DNA from: Teredinibacter franksiae
GTDB lineage: Bacteria; Pseudomonadota; Gammaproteobacteria; Pseudomonadales; Cellvibrionaceae
Reading direction: 5' to 3'
NCBI RefSeq assembly: GCF_014218805.1
Contig: NZ_JACJUV010000004.1
Span: forward strand, 62,001-126,000
Length of the DNA: 64,000 nucleotides
Both the position numbers and the translations under genes were made by a program. Positions 1-7,601 of the stretch are shown one piece after another. The notes below the pieces were generated by a model. It did not search any database. It was not told where the DNA came from and worked only from the letters and a program-made list of their open reading frames with translations. Every line of letters begins with the position of its first letter. The first letter of the stretch is position 1.

Positions 1-499
1 GCTCGAGACTGAGATTTTTATCTGGAGATTAAAATTTCTAGGCCTGCATATGAGCTATGCGAGCGCTAGTTAAGGTGCTGCACGTGAGGGTTGCGGAGAT
101 TTGAAATAAGGGGCGAAATGCCCCTTATTTAATCTAGCTAAAATGAAAAGCTTAGCTGATTCGGAAAGCTTCGGTAATGCGAGCAAACATTTTCCCATTT
201 GCCGTAGCGAAATCGGATATACGCACTCACGAAAACCGGCTTTGATTTATCTTGCCTAAGCATGATTCAATCTCCAACCTAGAAGGGTTGGGAGACCGGT
301 TCAAGCGCCAACAAAGCGCGCCTGGATTGAAAAGCTGCACTACAAGTGTCATACTTAACTTGCACTAACTATGCGCGGCCCACTAAAGCACGGCCTCCAC
401 GACTCTAGCGTGGATATCGTAGGGTCATCATCCTGGGCCCCCCCACGGGGCCTAAGGAATCTGCTTACCGGTGTCTACGCCCACCAGGTTATCTTCTCA
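1..499. other. Intergenic region with hairpins, no supported gene
   Basis: No convincing complete gene is seen. A short open frame on the plus strand runs in from the window edge and stops near position 73; it could be the last 23 codons of an upstream gene but has no recognisable content. Several hairpins occur, including CCAACC/GGGTTGG near 270-290 and a GC-rich one near 434-455 just downstream of the DUF5343-like gene end, which could help terminate that gene. Confidence 0.4.
104..130. terminator. Bidirectional terminator-like hairpin
   Basis: A perfect 11-bp stem (AAATAAGGGGC / GCCCCTTATTT) closes a 5-nt loop. The A-rich and T-rich arm ends would supply a U tract on either strand. It probably ends whatever gene lies upstream of the window. 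Confidence 0.65.
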
Positions 500-1207
500 T
501 TACTCATCCTCCAGCCCGTAGAATTCATTTAGAATGAACACTGCCATTCTTACCGCTTTTTTTGCTTCTCCTGGCTCTAATTCAGCAGGAAAATAAATTA
601 CACCGTCTTCCATTCCTCGAAGTGGAACAGTTATACGCTCCATATTTTCGGGGATTTGATCAGTTAGCTCCGTTGTGCTGGCTGCGTCAGCCTGACCGAT
701 TTGCTGGTCAGCCGCCTTTGTTTTTGATTTACGCTTCCCATTTCCCGCAGTTCTGACTGGCGCAGGGGCTTTGACGTACTTTGATACTTCTATCCCCGCT
801 TCATCACAGGCTGAGATTAAGAAGGACATACACTTGGTTATAGTGCTACCACTAGCACCAGCGCCCTTAATTCGTTCGACAACTTTTTCTGTGGTTGTGT
901 TTTTTATATCAAACTCCGGGTCTGACAAAAAATCATAGTGCGAAATAATAATTTCGTTCAGTGTCTTACTGTAATCAATGTCAGGGGTGGTTAACTTCTC
1001 AAGCATTGCGGTAGGTTCGTCGTCACCGTTAATTAAGCCTAAGGAACGCAATGATGCGGCCATAGTCGCTTTGCCTGAGTTTGAGCCAGGCAAAATAGTG
1101 CGCGTTATGTGCGTTGGCATCCCGTGCTCACGCAACTCATTGATAAAATTACTAAAACTCTTATAAGTGACATAAGGTGGAGGTGTCTTTTTGTCAGTTT
1201 TTTCCAT
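500..1207 (-). CDS. DUF5343-like protein, function unknown
   Basis: The 235-aa product starts with PPYVTYKSFSNFINEL followed by a segment around residues 35-70 with SGKATMAASLRSLGLI. This layout resembles the DUF5343 family, which looks like a winged-helix DNA-binding fold. Residues 145-185 are lysine/alanine-rich and probably a linker. The last 45 residues (ERITVPLRGMEDGVIYFP onward) form a short hydrophobic module. The ATG is preceded by AGAGG at about 9 nt, which supports this start. It is monocistronic and sits beside a mobile element. The family assignment is by eye; the biochemical role is unknown. Confidence 0.75.
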   Translation of the reverse strand: MEKTDKKTPPPYVTYKSFSNFINELREHGMPTHITRTILPGSNSGKATMAASLRSLGLINGDDEPTAMLEKLTTPDIDYSKTLNEIIISHYDFLSDPEFDIKNTTTEKVVERIKGAGASGSTITKCMSFLISACDEAGIEVSKYVKAPAPVRTAGNGKRKSKTKAADQQIGQADAASTTELTDQIPENMERITVPLRGMEDGVIYFPAELEPGEAKKAVRMAVFILNEFYGLEDE

Positions 1208-1283
1208 AGTTAATAGCCTCTGAAACCATTCAACATTTTGGTCATAGGGCTATTCTAACGAAAAACACAGAAAACACAAACAT

Positions 1284-1303
1284 TTCTGTGCGTAAACACA
1301 GAA
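1284..1303. promoter_or_regulatory. Inverted repeat upstream of the DUF5343-like gene
   Basis: TTCTGTG and CACAGAA are perfect 7-bp arms separated by 6 nt, about 80 bp upstream of the start codon of the minus-strand gene. This is a reasonable operator position. The binding protein is unknown; the gene's own putative winged helix is one candidate by inference. Confidence 0.35.
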
Positions 1304-1600
1304 TATGTTTCGCGAATGTTTTCGCGCGGATTTTGATGGGGATGTTGTAAGAGTTTTATGTATTACAAATAAACCGATAAGTATGTGTGTCCTACGGAAT
1401 TCATATCCAGATTCTAACTCGGGTGTTGCCGTGTATTTTTATTTACTCTTCCCGCTTGGCACCAGCTCTATCAACCAAAGTTATAGGGCGGTGTAACCGT
1501 ACGGTAGCTACTCCGGGGGTAAATTAATTCCGCTTATTTCGGTCAGGTTTCTCGCTTGGTTCGGTTAGAATTCCCGGTCGGTAAATAAGGAGGGAAATAA
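1304..1600. other. Intergenic, nothing recognised
   Basis: Only short unconvincing open frames are present. The right side, near 1581-1600, contains a repeated AAATAAGGAGGG that leads into the first end copy of the RAYT-type element. Confidence 0.4.
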
Positions 1601-1617
1601 GGAGGGACACCCACTCT

Positions 1618-1680
1618 TTGTGAATACCCACGGTTTGGTTGTTGCCTGGGGTGGATTTAAACAGAATGTGCCGAAGGTAT
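1618..1680 (+). repeat. Partial copy of the sequence flanking the right end of the RAYT unit
   Basis: This 63-bp stretch (TTGTGAATACCC to CCGAAGGTAT) matches 2966-3030 almost exactly, differing only by a 2-nt indel and adjacent change near the start. The same flank therefore occurs on both sides of the transposase unit, sandwiched on the left between two element ends. It is far longer than a normal target-site duplication. Confidence 0.85.
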
Positions 1681-1916
1681 CAGAAATAAGGAGGGACACC
1701 CACTCTTAGAGGATTTGCGAAAAAATAAGGCGGGACACCCACTCTTAGAGGATTTGTGGAAAATCCATTGGGGGAAATACGAAGGATCAAAGTTTTAAGG
1801 TAATAGTCGTAAATACTGGAAGAATGGCGCGTACGAGCACGAATCACGCTGATTAAACCATCGGCAGAGCCTGGCTAGCGTGAGCTCGCTTTAATTGCAG
1901 TGAGTTTACTAAAGGA

Positions 1917-2885
1917 CTAAGCGACGTTTTTATCTCGCCGCCTATAATGGAATTTTTTATAGAAGATCGCTTCAAATTTCTGCGTGTTACCCACCCAGTC
2001 GTCAGCGTCAATGCCTAGCCGTTGCAGAATGGGAAGAGATTTTTTGGCGATGTAACCACGCTTATCTTTACGCTGAATACGGCCAGTCGTATCCACTAAC
2101 GTGAGGTAATCTTTGATATCGAATAATACGCCGTGTTGTATGTCGGACCGAATATTCCCCTCAAAAACAGCTAATTTTTTAACGGGAAAGCGGCTGAAGT
2201 GATGAGGGTTGATATCCGGATTGTGGGCTAAAGCTTGTTCCAGTTCAAAGCGAGGGTTTATTCGCTCTTGAACGCTGGTGTGTTCAGAAGTTTCGGGTGA
2301 CTCGGCCATTTTTGCGCGTATGGGGTTTAAATCCACGTAGGCCATAGCGGTTAGCAGAGCCTCCTCGGTCAATAAGGCTTGAGATTTAAATCGCCCCTCC
2401 CAGAATCGGCCAGTGCAGCGTTCTTCTAGGTTCGCCTGGCGTGCGATGACTTGATTTAGTTGCTGCATAAACTCGCTTAAGCTGCCAAGGCGTGTACGCC
2501 AATCTTCTACAGTATCTTCGAGTACGCGTTGTTCTGCGGTATCTAAGGTTTCGCCTTTTTGATATTTTTGTACCAGAAAAGGGCCTTTGTACAAGCATAG
2601 CCAGCGTTGAATAATTTCGTCGAAGCTCCAGCTTTGCGGTGCCTGGGCATCAATTTTGATTACGATATGGTAATGGTTACTCATTATGGCGTAACTGCAG
2701 ATATCGATAGCAAAAATGGTGGAGAGTAAGCGAATACGCTCTGCAATCCATTCGCGCCGGTGTTCGTAGCATTGCCCGGTATGAATATCTGTACCACAGA
2801 GGTAGGAGCGGCGAACACAGCGGGACATAACGTGATAATAGGGTGTGTCACTGATAGAGACTTGATGCTTCCGTGCCGTCGTCAT
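1917..2885 (-). CDS. REP-associated tyrosine transposase (RAYT/TnpA_REP, Y1 type)
   Basis: The 322-aa protein belongs to the Y1_Tnp superfamily of HUH single-strand transposases. Visible marks are the N-terminal TPYYHVMSRCVRRSYLCG strand, the metal-binding HUH motif SNHYHIVIK, the family signature GRFWEGRFKSQALL near residues 165-180, and AYVDLNPIRAKMA. In this subclass the helix that usually carries the catalytic tyrosine reads FMQQLNQVIARQAN and has no Tyr, so the nucleophile is not evident. The start at 2885 (MTTARKHQV) matches the usual N terminus better than an upstream Met at 2918. It probably mobilises REP-like sequences; activity of this copy is unknown. Confidence 0.9.
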   Translation of the reverse strand: MTTARKHQVSISDTPYYHVMSRCVRRSYLCGTDIHTGQCYEHRREWIAERIRLLSTIFAIDICSYAIMSNHYHIVIKIDAQAPQSWSFDEIIQRWLCLYKGPFLVQKYQKGETLDTAEQRVLEDTVEDWRTRLGSLSEFMQQLNQVIARQANLEERCTGRFWEGRFKSQALLTEEALLTAMAYVDLNPIRAKMAESPETSEHTSVQERINPRFELEQALAHNPDINPHHFSRFPVKKLAVFEGNIRSDIQHGVLFDIKDYLTLVDTTGRIQRKDKRGYIAKKSLPILQRLGIDADDWVGNTQKFEAIFYKKFHYRRRDKNVA

Positions 2886-2965
2886 GAGTTTACCGTAACT
2901 GTGTATAAATACAGTCATTAATCGTAGGGGATGCTCGGTATGATGTCAATGGCGAGTGGGTGTCC

Positions 2966-3179
2966 TTGTGAATACCAACACGGTTTGGTTGTTGCCTGGG
3001 GTGGATTTAAACAGAATGTGCCGAAGGTATTGGCGGTGTGCTTCCACATACTGCGCTTGTGGTCTCAAGACGATTTGCTGGAGCAGTTGTTCATTTGTTA
3101 CGACAAACTCGACAACGAAATTAAGGCTGAGTTGCCCTTAAAGCGGGTATGGACGGTAGCGCTTTCGGAGAATGCTTAA
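2966..3179 (+). pseudogene. 3' remnant of a gene cut by the RAYT unit
   Basis: Reading in frame from the right end of the element gives about 70 codons ending at a TAA, with protein-like sequence such as DDLLEQLFICYDKLDNEIK and AELPLKRVW. No proper start exists outside the element, so this looks like the tail of a disrupted gene. Part of its sequence is repeated at 1618-1680. It lies 108 bp before the winged-helix gene. The original function is not recognised. Confidence 0.5.
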
Positions 3180-3287
3180 ACTGGCGGGTTGGTGCAGGCG
3201 GGGGTTGAGCTTGACAAGGCAAAAGAATTTGATCTAGCATGTTTCCATATTCGAAACAGGAAACAGCTTGAGGTCAATAGTCACGTT

Positions 3288-3818
3288 ATGGTCTTACTCA
3301 AACCCCAAGACACGCTTTTAGCGCTCAAGTATTGGTCTTTGCGGCTTAATGGCCAGCATGCCTCTGTACGGGAATTGGCGGAATCACTTGCGATGAGCCC
3401 CAGCGAGGCGAGTAAGGGGGCGAAGCGCTTGTTGGTTTCGGGCCTGTTGGTTGATCGCGAAGGCGTTTTTTATGCCGAGGCCAATGCGCTGTTCGAGTGG
3501 CTGAGTTATGGCGTGCGTTACGCCTTTCCAGCGCAGACATTAGGTTTTGGCCGAGGTATGGGCACAGCCTGGAACTGCAGCTTAATTAAGGCTGCCATTG
3601 TACCGCCGGTTCCCGGCCATGTCTGGGCCAGCGCAAGCGGCACCCAAGAAGGCATTTTTGTTAAACCTATTTATGCTGGTGTGCCACTGGCGGCGTTTAA
3701 GGATGAGCAACTGTACAAAGCCTTGGCGCTGGTGGATGCTGTTCGCTTGGGTAAACCTAGAGAATTAGTGGTAGCACGGGAAAGTTTGAAAATACTACTT
3801 ACAGGGAAGAGGCAATGA
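3288..3818 (+). CDS. Winged-helix (MarR-like) regulator, probable antitoxin
   Basis: The 176-aa product begins MVLLKPQDTLLALKYWSL, followed by a helix-turn-helix region RELAESLAMSPSEASKGAKR and a wing (LLVDREGVFYA) within the first 65 residues. The rest has an AFPAQTLGFGRGMGTAW segment typical of small regulators paired with nucleotidyltransferases. An in-frame TTG at 3189 would extend it by 33 residues, but ATG 3288 fits the family better. It overlaps the next gene by ATGA, so the two are translationally coupled. The role as antitoxin/repressor is inferred from that pairing. Confidence 0.75.
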   Translation: MVLLKPQDTLLALKYWSLRLNGQHASVRELAESLAMSPSEASKGAKRLLVSGLLVDREGVFYAEANALFEWLSYGVRYAFPAQTLGFGRGMGTAWNCSLIKAAIVPPVPGHVWASASGTQEGIFVKPIYAGVPLAAFKDEQLYKALALVDAVRLGKPRELVVARESLKILLTGKRQ

Positions 3819-4519
3819 CGAACAATCATGACTTTAACCTACGGCAATTAACAGCCATTGCCCTTGCTCTGGGTGATTTACTGCCTAGAGTGACGTTTGT
3901 AGGTGGTTGCACCACGGCCTTATTGGTAGACGAGGCCGCCTACTCAGGTATACGCCATACCGAAGATGTGGATGTGATTGTTGATTTGGCAACCTACCTG
4001 GACGTAGAACATTTCTCGCAAGCATTACGCCAGCGTGGTTTTAAGGAAGATAGTGCCAGTAAGGTTATTTGCCGCTGGCTTTACCCCGCCGCCTTAAACA
4101 CTTTAAAAGTAGATGTAATACCTATAGACGAAAATGGCTTGGGTTTTACCAACCGCTGGTACCGAGGCGCCATGGACACTGCGCTGAGTCACAGCTTAAA
4201 TGATGACTTAAGCATTAGCGTGGTGAACCCAGTGTATTTTCTTGCAACCAAATTTGAAGCCTTTAAGGGACGCGGAAATGGCGACTATGCCGCGAGCCAC
4301 GATATGGAAGATATTGTGTTCGTATTGGAAAATCGCAATGGCATTATCCGCGAATTAATGGATGCGCCCAGTGAATTGAAAGCCTATTTTGCTGAGCAGG
4401 CGTCTCAATTATTCAATGACGACTTTTTAAATGTATTACCTGGCTTGATGTCTTTTCAGGGGGCGTCTAATCCGGTATTGAATCTGTTGCAAATAATGGC
4501 CGCTTGGCCAAAAGACTAA
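3815..4519 (+). CDS. Nucleotidyltransferase-like protein, probable toxin partner
   Basis: The 234-aa protein carries the nucleotidyltransferase-fold motif GGCTTALLVDEAA followed by TEDVDVIVD, where the acidic pair would bind metal, and a later acidic strand (LKVDVIPID). This is the AbiEii/MNT-like arrangement. With the overlapping winged-helix gene it forms a pair resembling type IV or type VII toxin-antitoxin modules, whose toxins transfer nucleotides to tRNA or proteins. The exact target is unknown. A third coupled reading frame begins 20 bp downstream but is broken. Confidence 0.75.
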   Translation: MTNNHDFNLRQLTAIALALGDLLPRVTFVGGCTTALLVDEAAYSGIRHTEDVDVIVDLATYLDVEHFSQALRQRGFKEDSASKVICRWLYPAALNTLKVDVIPIDENGLGFTNRWYRGAMDTALSHSLNDDLSISVVNPVYFLATKFEAFKGRGNGDYAASHDMEDIVFVLENRNGIIRELMDAPSELKAYFAEQASQLFNDDFLNVLPGLMSFQGASNPVLNLLQIMAAWPKD

Positions 4520-4539
4520 AACAGCAGGAAGGTAGAGGG

Positions 4540-4596
4540 ATGATTACCGAAGACCAACTGGAACACTTTGCCTCGATTGCCTTAAGAAGAGCTTAG
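4540..4596 (+). pseudogene. 5' fragment of a gene truncated by the 78-bp repeat
   Basis: A good Shine-Dalgarno region (AGGAAGG) precedes ATG 4540, and the frame reads MITEDQLEHFASIALRRA before stopping exactly at the start of the palindromic repeat. MITEDQLE is a common opening of HsdR-type restriction subunits and related large enzymes, so this may be the start of a restriction or helicase gene lost when the repeat arrived. That identity is only a guess from eight residues. Confidence 0.5.
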
Positions 4597-4673
4597 GGGG
4601 CAGGCCTTACATTTGACATTAAAGATGGTTTGTCACAAAAGTGCAGGGTGTGAAGTTTAAGGCCTGCCCCCCC
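4596..4673. repeat. 78-bp terminally inverted repeat, copy 0
   Basis: The ends GGGGGCAGGCCTTA and TAAGGCCTGCCCCC are inverted. The interior (TTACATTTGACATTA, then ACAAAAGTGCAGG) matches the four copies in the Rhs cassette region 24 kb away. It abuts the stop codon of a truncated frame. This type of CAGGCCTTACATTTGACAT repeat is known from Gammaproteobacteria as a RAYT-associated REP-like element. Confidence 0.85.
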
Positions 4674-4712
4674 AATTTATATTGGCGGGTTAAAAAGGGT
4701 GGCGCAAGAACC

Positions 4713-5618
4713 TTAGTAAAGTATTGACCAAGCTAGCGCGACAGTTTGTAAATCTGCCCCTGTATATCGGTGGGTTTCACTGTGAATAAAGACGACTTTA
4801 ATGGATTGCTTCTTTGCCAAAGGAACGCCTAGCGAAAGAGCGTATGCGCGATTTTCTGTGTCGTCATCACTAGCAACACCATTTACGGAAGATTCTCCGC
4901 CCAAGCCTTGACCGTAACTGGCAGACAGCCAGTGGCCTGTGTTGAATCGCCGAATAATATGCGCCTGAAGACCCAATAGGGTTTTCTGGGAGAAGGTGTT
5001 GCCGTTGTAGAACGCTTTATTATCGGTAAATACAAAGGCCGAGCCCGTAAGCTCGTAGGACCAAAGCCCTCGGTTATGCAGTATGCCGAACTGGGGTTGA
5101 ACCGTGTAACGATTGCGGCCAAGGTTGAGCAGCCGAGTTTTATCGTATTGGCCCAGCGGTACCGAAACGGCTAAAGCGATACCCACTTGTGTATTAACGG
5201 GTTGGGTGGCCAAGTGCTTACGCATGGCTGCACCATCCATTGCTGGTGTGCCGGCTATGTTGAGCGAAAGGCGAAACTGTGGGTCGCCCAAGCCGCTGCG
5301 TTCGGTGCTGGCGGGGTTGCCTTGTAGCAGGCCCTCCCACCGGCCCGTTTGATAGGGCAGTAGGGTGTCAAAACGTGCGAGCTTGCCAAAGGCATTAAAT
5401 GGCACAACATAAGAAGCGCCGACAGTATTGATTTGCGCTTGTGCGCCTTCTATTTGAAGCGCGGGGTCGAAGGCGACATCGCCGAAAGAGTGCCCATAAC
5501 CAACGCCAACGACTTGTGTGCCCAGGGGTAAAGGCGTCCATCGCCGAGGTTCAATTTCCTGGGCCAACACCGGCCGTGAAAATAAAAAACCGAGTGCAAG
5601 TAAAAAACGAAGTGTCAT
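4713..5618 (-). CDS. Outer-membrane beta-barrel protein, phenol-degradation MetA-like
   Basis: The 301-aa product has a signal peptide (MTLRFLLALGFLFSRPVLA, then QEIEPRRW). The body is made of alternating amphipathic strands with a Trp-rich start (RRWTPLPLGTQVVGVGYG), like the MetA-pathway phenol-degradation family (PF13557-type) of putative outer-membrane transporters. It ends in an aromatic residue after LQTVALAWSILY, as outer-membrane barrels do. The start at 5618 is chosen because it places the signal peptide at the N terminus; an upstream Met at 5648 would add ten residues. Monocistronic. The substrate is unknown. Confidence 0.7.
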   Translation of the reverse strand: MTLRFLLALGFLFSRPVLAQEIEPRRWTPLPLGTQVVGVGYGHSFGDVAFDPALQIEGAQAQINTVGASYVVPFNAFGKLARFDTLLPYQTGRWEGLLQGNPASTERSGLGDPQFRLSLNIAGTPAMDGAAMRKHLATQPVNTQVGIALAVSVPLGQYDKTRLLNLGRNRYTVQPQFGILHNRGLWSYELTGSAFVFTDNKAFYNGNTFSQKTLLGLQAHIIRRFNTGHWLSASYGQGLGGESSVNGVASDDDTENRAYALSLGVPLAKKQSIKVVFIHSETHRYTGADLQTVALAWSILY

Positions 5619-5935
5619 GGGTTTTTCCGCTAATCGAAATTGGCGCACGAGTATATTCGTTCAGCTCGGGTAATTCTATTGCTTCAGTTGACTGGCCATA
5701 CTAAGAAAAAGCAACTTATGCTTTGCCGTAACCTCATGGGTTTCTTTCTGTAAAGCTCCCTTTGCAACCCCTCCCAAAACTGCGGTATGAATCCCCACGG
5801 CTAGAGCTTGAACACTGCGGCAACGGTTCGCACCGGTTTTACGTCTTTTGTCAGCGAGCAGTGCAGCGGGCAGAAAGTGGCATAAAAAAAAGTGGCATAA
5901 AAAAATGGATGCTGAAAAACTAAACAGGCGCAGAA
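5619..5935. other. Intergenic with a short tandem duplication
   Basis: No supported gene. Near 5873-5904 the 16-bp unit AAAGTGGCATAAAAAA occurs twice in tandem. Minus-strand frames across this region look random in composition. Confidence 0.4.
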
Positions 5936-6126
5936 GGGACACCCACCAATAAATAATATGCAAAAAATATTGGGCGAAACACCAAAGGTCTGGATTCTAA
6001 GGGAATCACTGTAAATACTGGCATAACAGCGCTGCGTTGGCCGCAAGTGCTTAAAGCTAGAAGTGACAAGCACCCGTGGAGAATTTGTGGGGAATAGAGT
6101 GCAATGCTAATGGCGAGTGTTTGTCC
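5936..6126. mobile_element. Small non-autonomous relative of the RAYT unit
   Basis: The segment begins GGGACACCCACC and ends GGCGAGTGTTTGTCC, matching the ends of the 1601-2965 element. Its left interior (AAATATTGGGCGAAACACC ... GTAAATACTGG) resembles 1750-1820 of the full unit, and its right end is followed by CGTGAAT, like TGTGAAT after the full unit. The transposase is missing. This looks like an internally deleted, MITE-like derivative of about 190 bp. Confidence 0.6.
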
Positions 6127-6488
6127 TCGTGAATCTTCTCCGTTTCTGTGTGATATGTTGCGTATAAATATTTTTTTGGGGTGTTCATGACAGTAGCAAA
6201 GTTGTATTACAGTGGTACTGTCTTGTTGAAAAGCCCAATGCGGAATGCGCATTAGCTTTACCCTGGAAACAGATGTTTTGGCCTATAGCCGTTTTCCCGA
6301 TAACACACGTTAGTTTGGGGATAGAATAGCCATCAGTGCTCGGTATTTCGGCTTCAAAGGAGCTGCAGTTTCCGCAAAGCATCGGCAAATCGGCTAACCC
6401 TGGGCTATATCTTCACTGGTTTTTGGGCGATGTTTTTGGGCGATGGTTTCGCCTAATAAAAACGCCATTAAATACATATAGGAAATTT

Positions 6489-6659
6489 ATGACTACAGCA
6501 TTGGTAAAATTTGAAATTGAGAAAGAAACTAAAAATAGCGTCAGGTATAAAGAAGTACCCGCTGAGGGTAAAGCCCCAATAGTTGGAACGCTATATGTAC
6601 AAAAATGGTTTGCCGGTACCTCAAAAACGCTCCAGGTCACCATTGAATTAGAGGCATAG
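6489..6659 (+). CDS. Small conserved protein, 56 aa, unknown
   Basis: The product starts MTTALVKFEIEKETKNSVRY and ends VTIELEA. The ATG has AGGAAA about 5 nt upstream, and a rho-independent terminator follows, so this short gene is well supported as a unit. It resembles a small conserved family of about 57 aa seen in marine Gammaproteobacteria that has no known function; recognition is by general pattern only. The composition suggests a small beta-rich cytosolic protein. In-frame codons upstream to 6336 are not needed. Confidence 0.6.
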   Translation: MTTALVKFEIEKETKNSVRYKEVPAEGKAPIVGTLYVQKWFAGTSKTLQVTIELEA

Positions 6660-6728
6660 GGAAACATTTTAGCTGGGAAAATTGATTCCGGTGTTTTAAC
6701 CTGATTAAGTTCGCACCAGGAAGAGCAC

Positions 6729-6753
6729 GGCCGCCTGCTGGGTGGCCTTTTTT
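6729..6753 (+). terminator. Rho-independent terminator after the 56-aa gene
   Basis: A 7-bp stem (GGCCGCC / GGTGGCC, one G-U pair) with a 5-nt loop is followed by six T residues. Confidence 0.75.
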
Positions 6754-6759
6754 GTATTT

Positions 6760-7601
6760 GTATTAGTGTTAGGTGATTCAAACGTAATTTGATAGCTTTT
6801 CAGACATCTATACTTATCAGCTTCTTGACTCGCCCCCTAGACTTGTGGTGGTTTGTCCACCCTCAAGTACGCAGGCACTTTATCGTCAAATATTAGTGTT
6901 GAGGGCGAGTGAATTTCTCTGAGCATTAATCCAGCTTACATACAAATGGCTCGCTTATATTGAGATTCAACCTCCTACCTGAATTAAATGAATCATCCTT
7001 GTTGATTTGAATATGGGTTTCAAATGTATGTATATAGTTATAATCGAGATTTACTAAACAGTGCCCCATTAGTTTTCTCCCTCACGGAGCTTCATCTGTA
7101 GCTGCCTAACCATATTATCCTGTGAGTGCAAAGTTCCTTATGGTAAACCCCTGTAGCGCCTACAGGCACCTTTACAAGAAGCTACATTCTTGTTCGACAA
7201 AAAACCAAGGTTTCCCCCAGTTGTGGACCACTAAGAGGATAATGGAGATTTCTGTGTGTTGAGGTTGATAATTGAGTTATTACCGGTCTTAGCCTTATAG
7301 GTTAGCCAAATCATCCAATCCTCGGTACCATTACCATTTTTTCCAAACGCTGCCAAAGGGCGAAACAGTACTATCCCAAAATAGTACCTTGAGTTGGCCG
7401 CCGTTTTTGTTGCAAAAGACCAGTAGCGCCTAGCCGCCCCATGGCCCTGTGTACCTATAAATTACGAATAAACAAATGTTGAGCTAGTAACAATTTGAAT
7501 AACCCTATAAAATGACCGTTTTTTAACCAGTTCATCTGCCTCCCGGTTTAATCAAGCCAGCAGTGACACAAAAAAGCGGGTCATTCGAATGAGGCGTGGT
7601 T
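6760..7601. other. Long intergenic region ahead of the secretion operon
   Basis: About 840 bp with no supported gene. ACTCGCCC near 6827 and GGGCGAGT near 6902 are inverted arms around 67 bp, and TAGCGCCTA occurs twice (near 7154 and 7424), which could be remnants of old insertions. The promoter of the secretion operon must lie here but no clear -35/-10 pair was picked out. Confidence 0.35.

Larger units (their letters stand above)
1601..2965. mobile_element. RAYT transposon-like unit with GGACACCCACT ends
   Basis: The minus-strand transposase is flanked on the left by three direct copies of GGGACACCCACTCTT (1604-1618, 1693-1707, 1732-1746) and on the right by the inverted form AGTGGGTGTCC (2955-2965). 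This agrees with REP-associated tyrosine transposases, which recognise short palindromic ends. The triple left end suggests repeated local duplication or nested insertions. Boundaries are inferred from the repeats; the innermost unit would be about 1732-2965. Confidence 0.7.

Noticed and set aside
260..340. Integron attC-like or tRNA-like hairpins
   Set aside because: No GTTRRRY core and no cloverleaf with a T-loop could be formed.
1305..1496. 63-codon plus-strand frame
   Set aside because: It starts inside the inverted-repeat region, has no ribosome site and no recognisable content.
5676..6388. Chain of overlapping minus-strand open frames
   Set aside because: Composition is not protein-like, no ribosome sites are seen, and they run across the small non-autonomous element.
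7380..7410. TTGGC ... TTGCA resembling a sigma54 promoter
   Set aside because: The spacing between GG and GC is 14 nt, where 10 is required.
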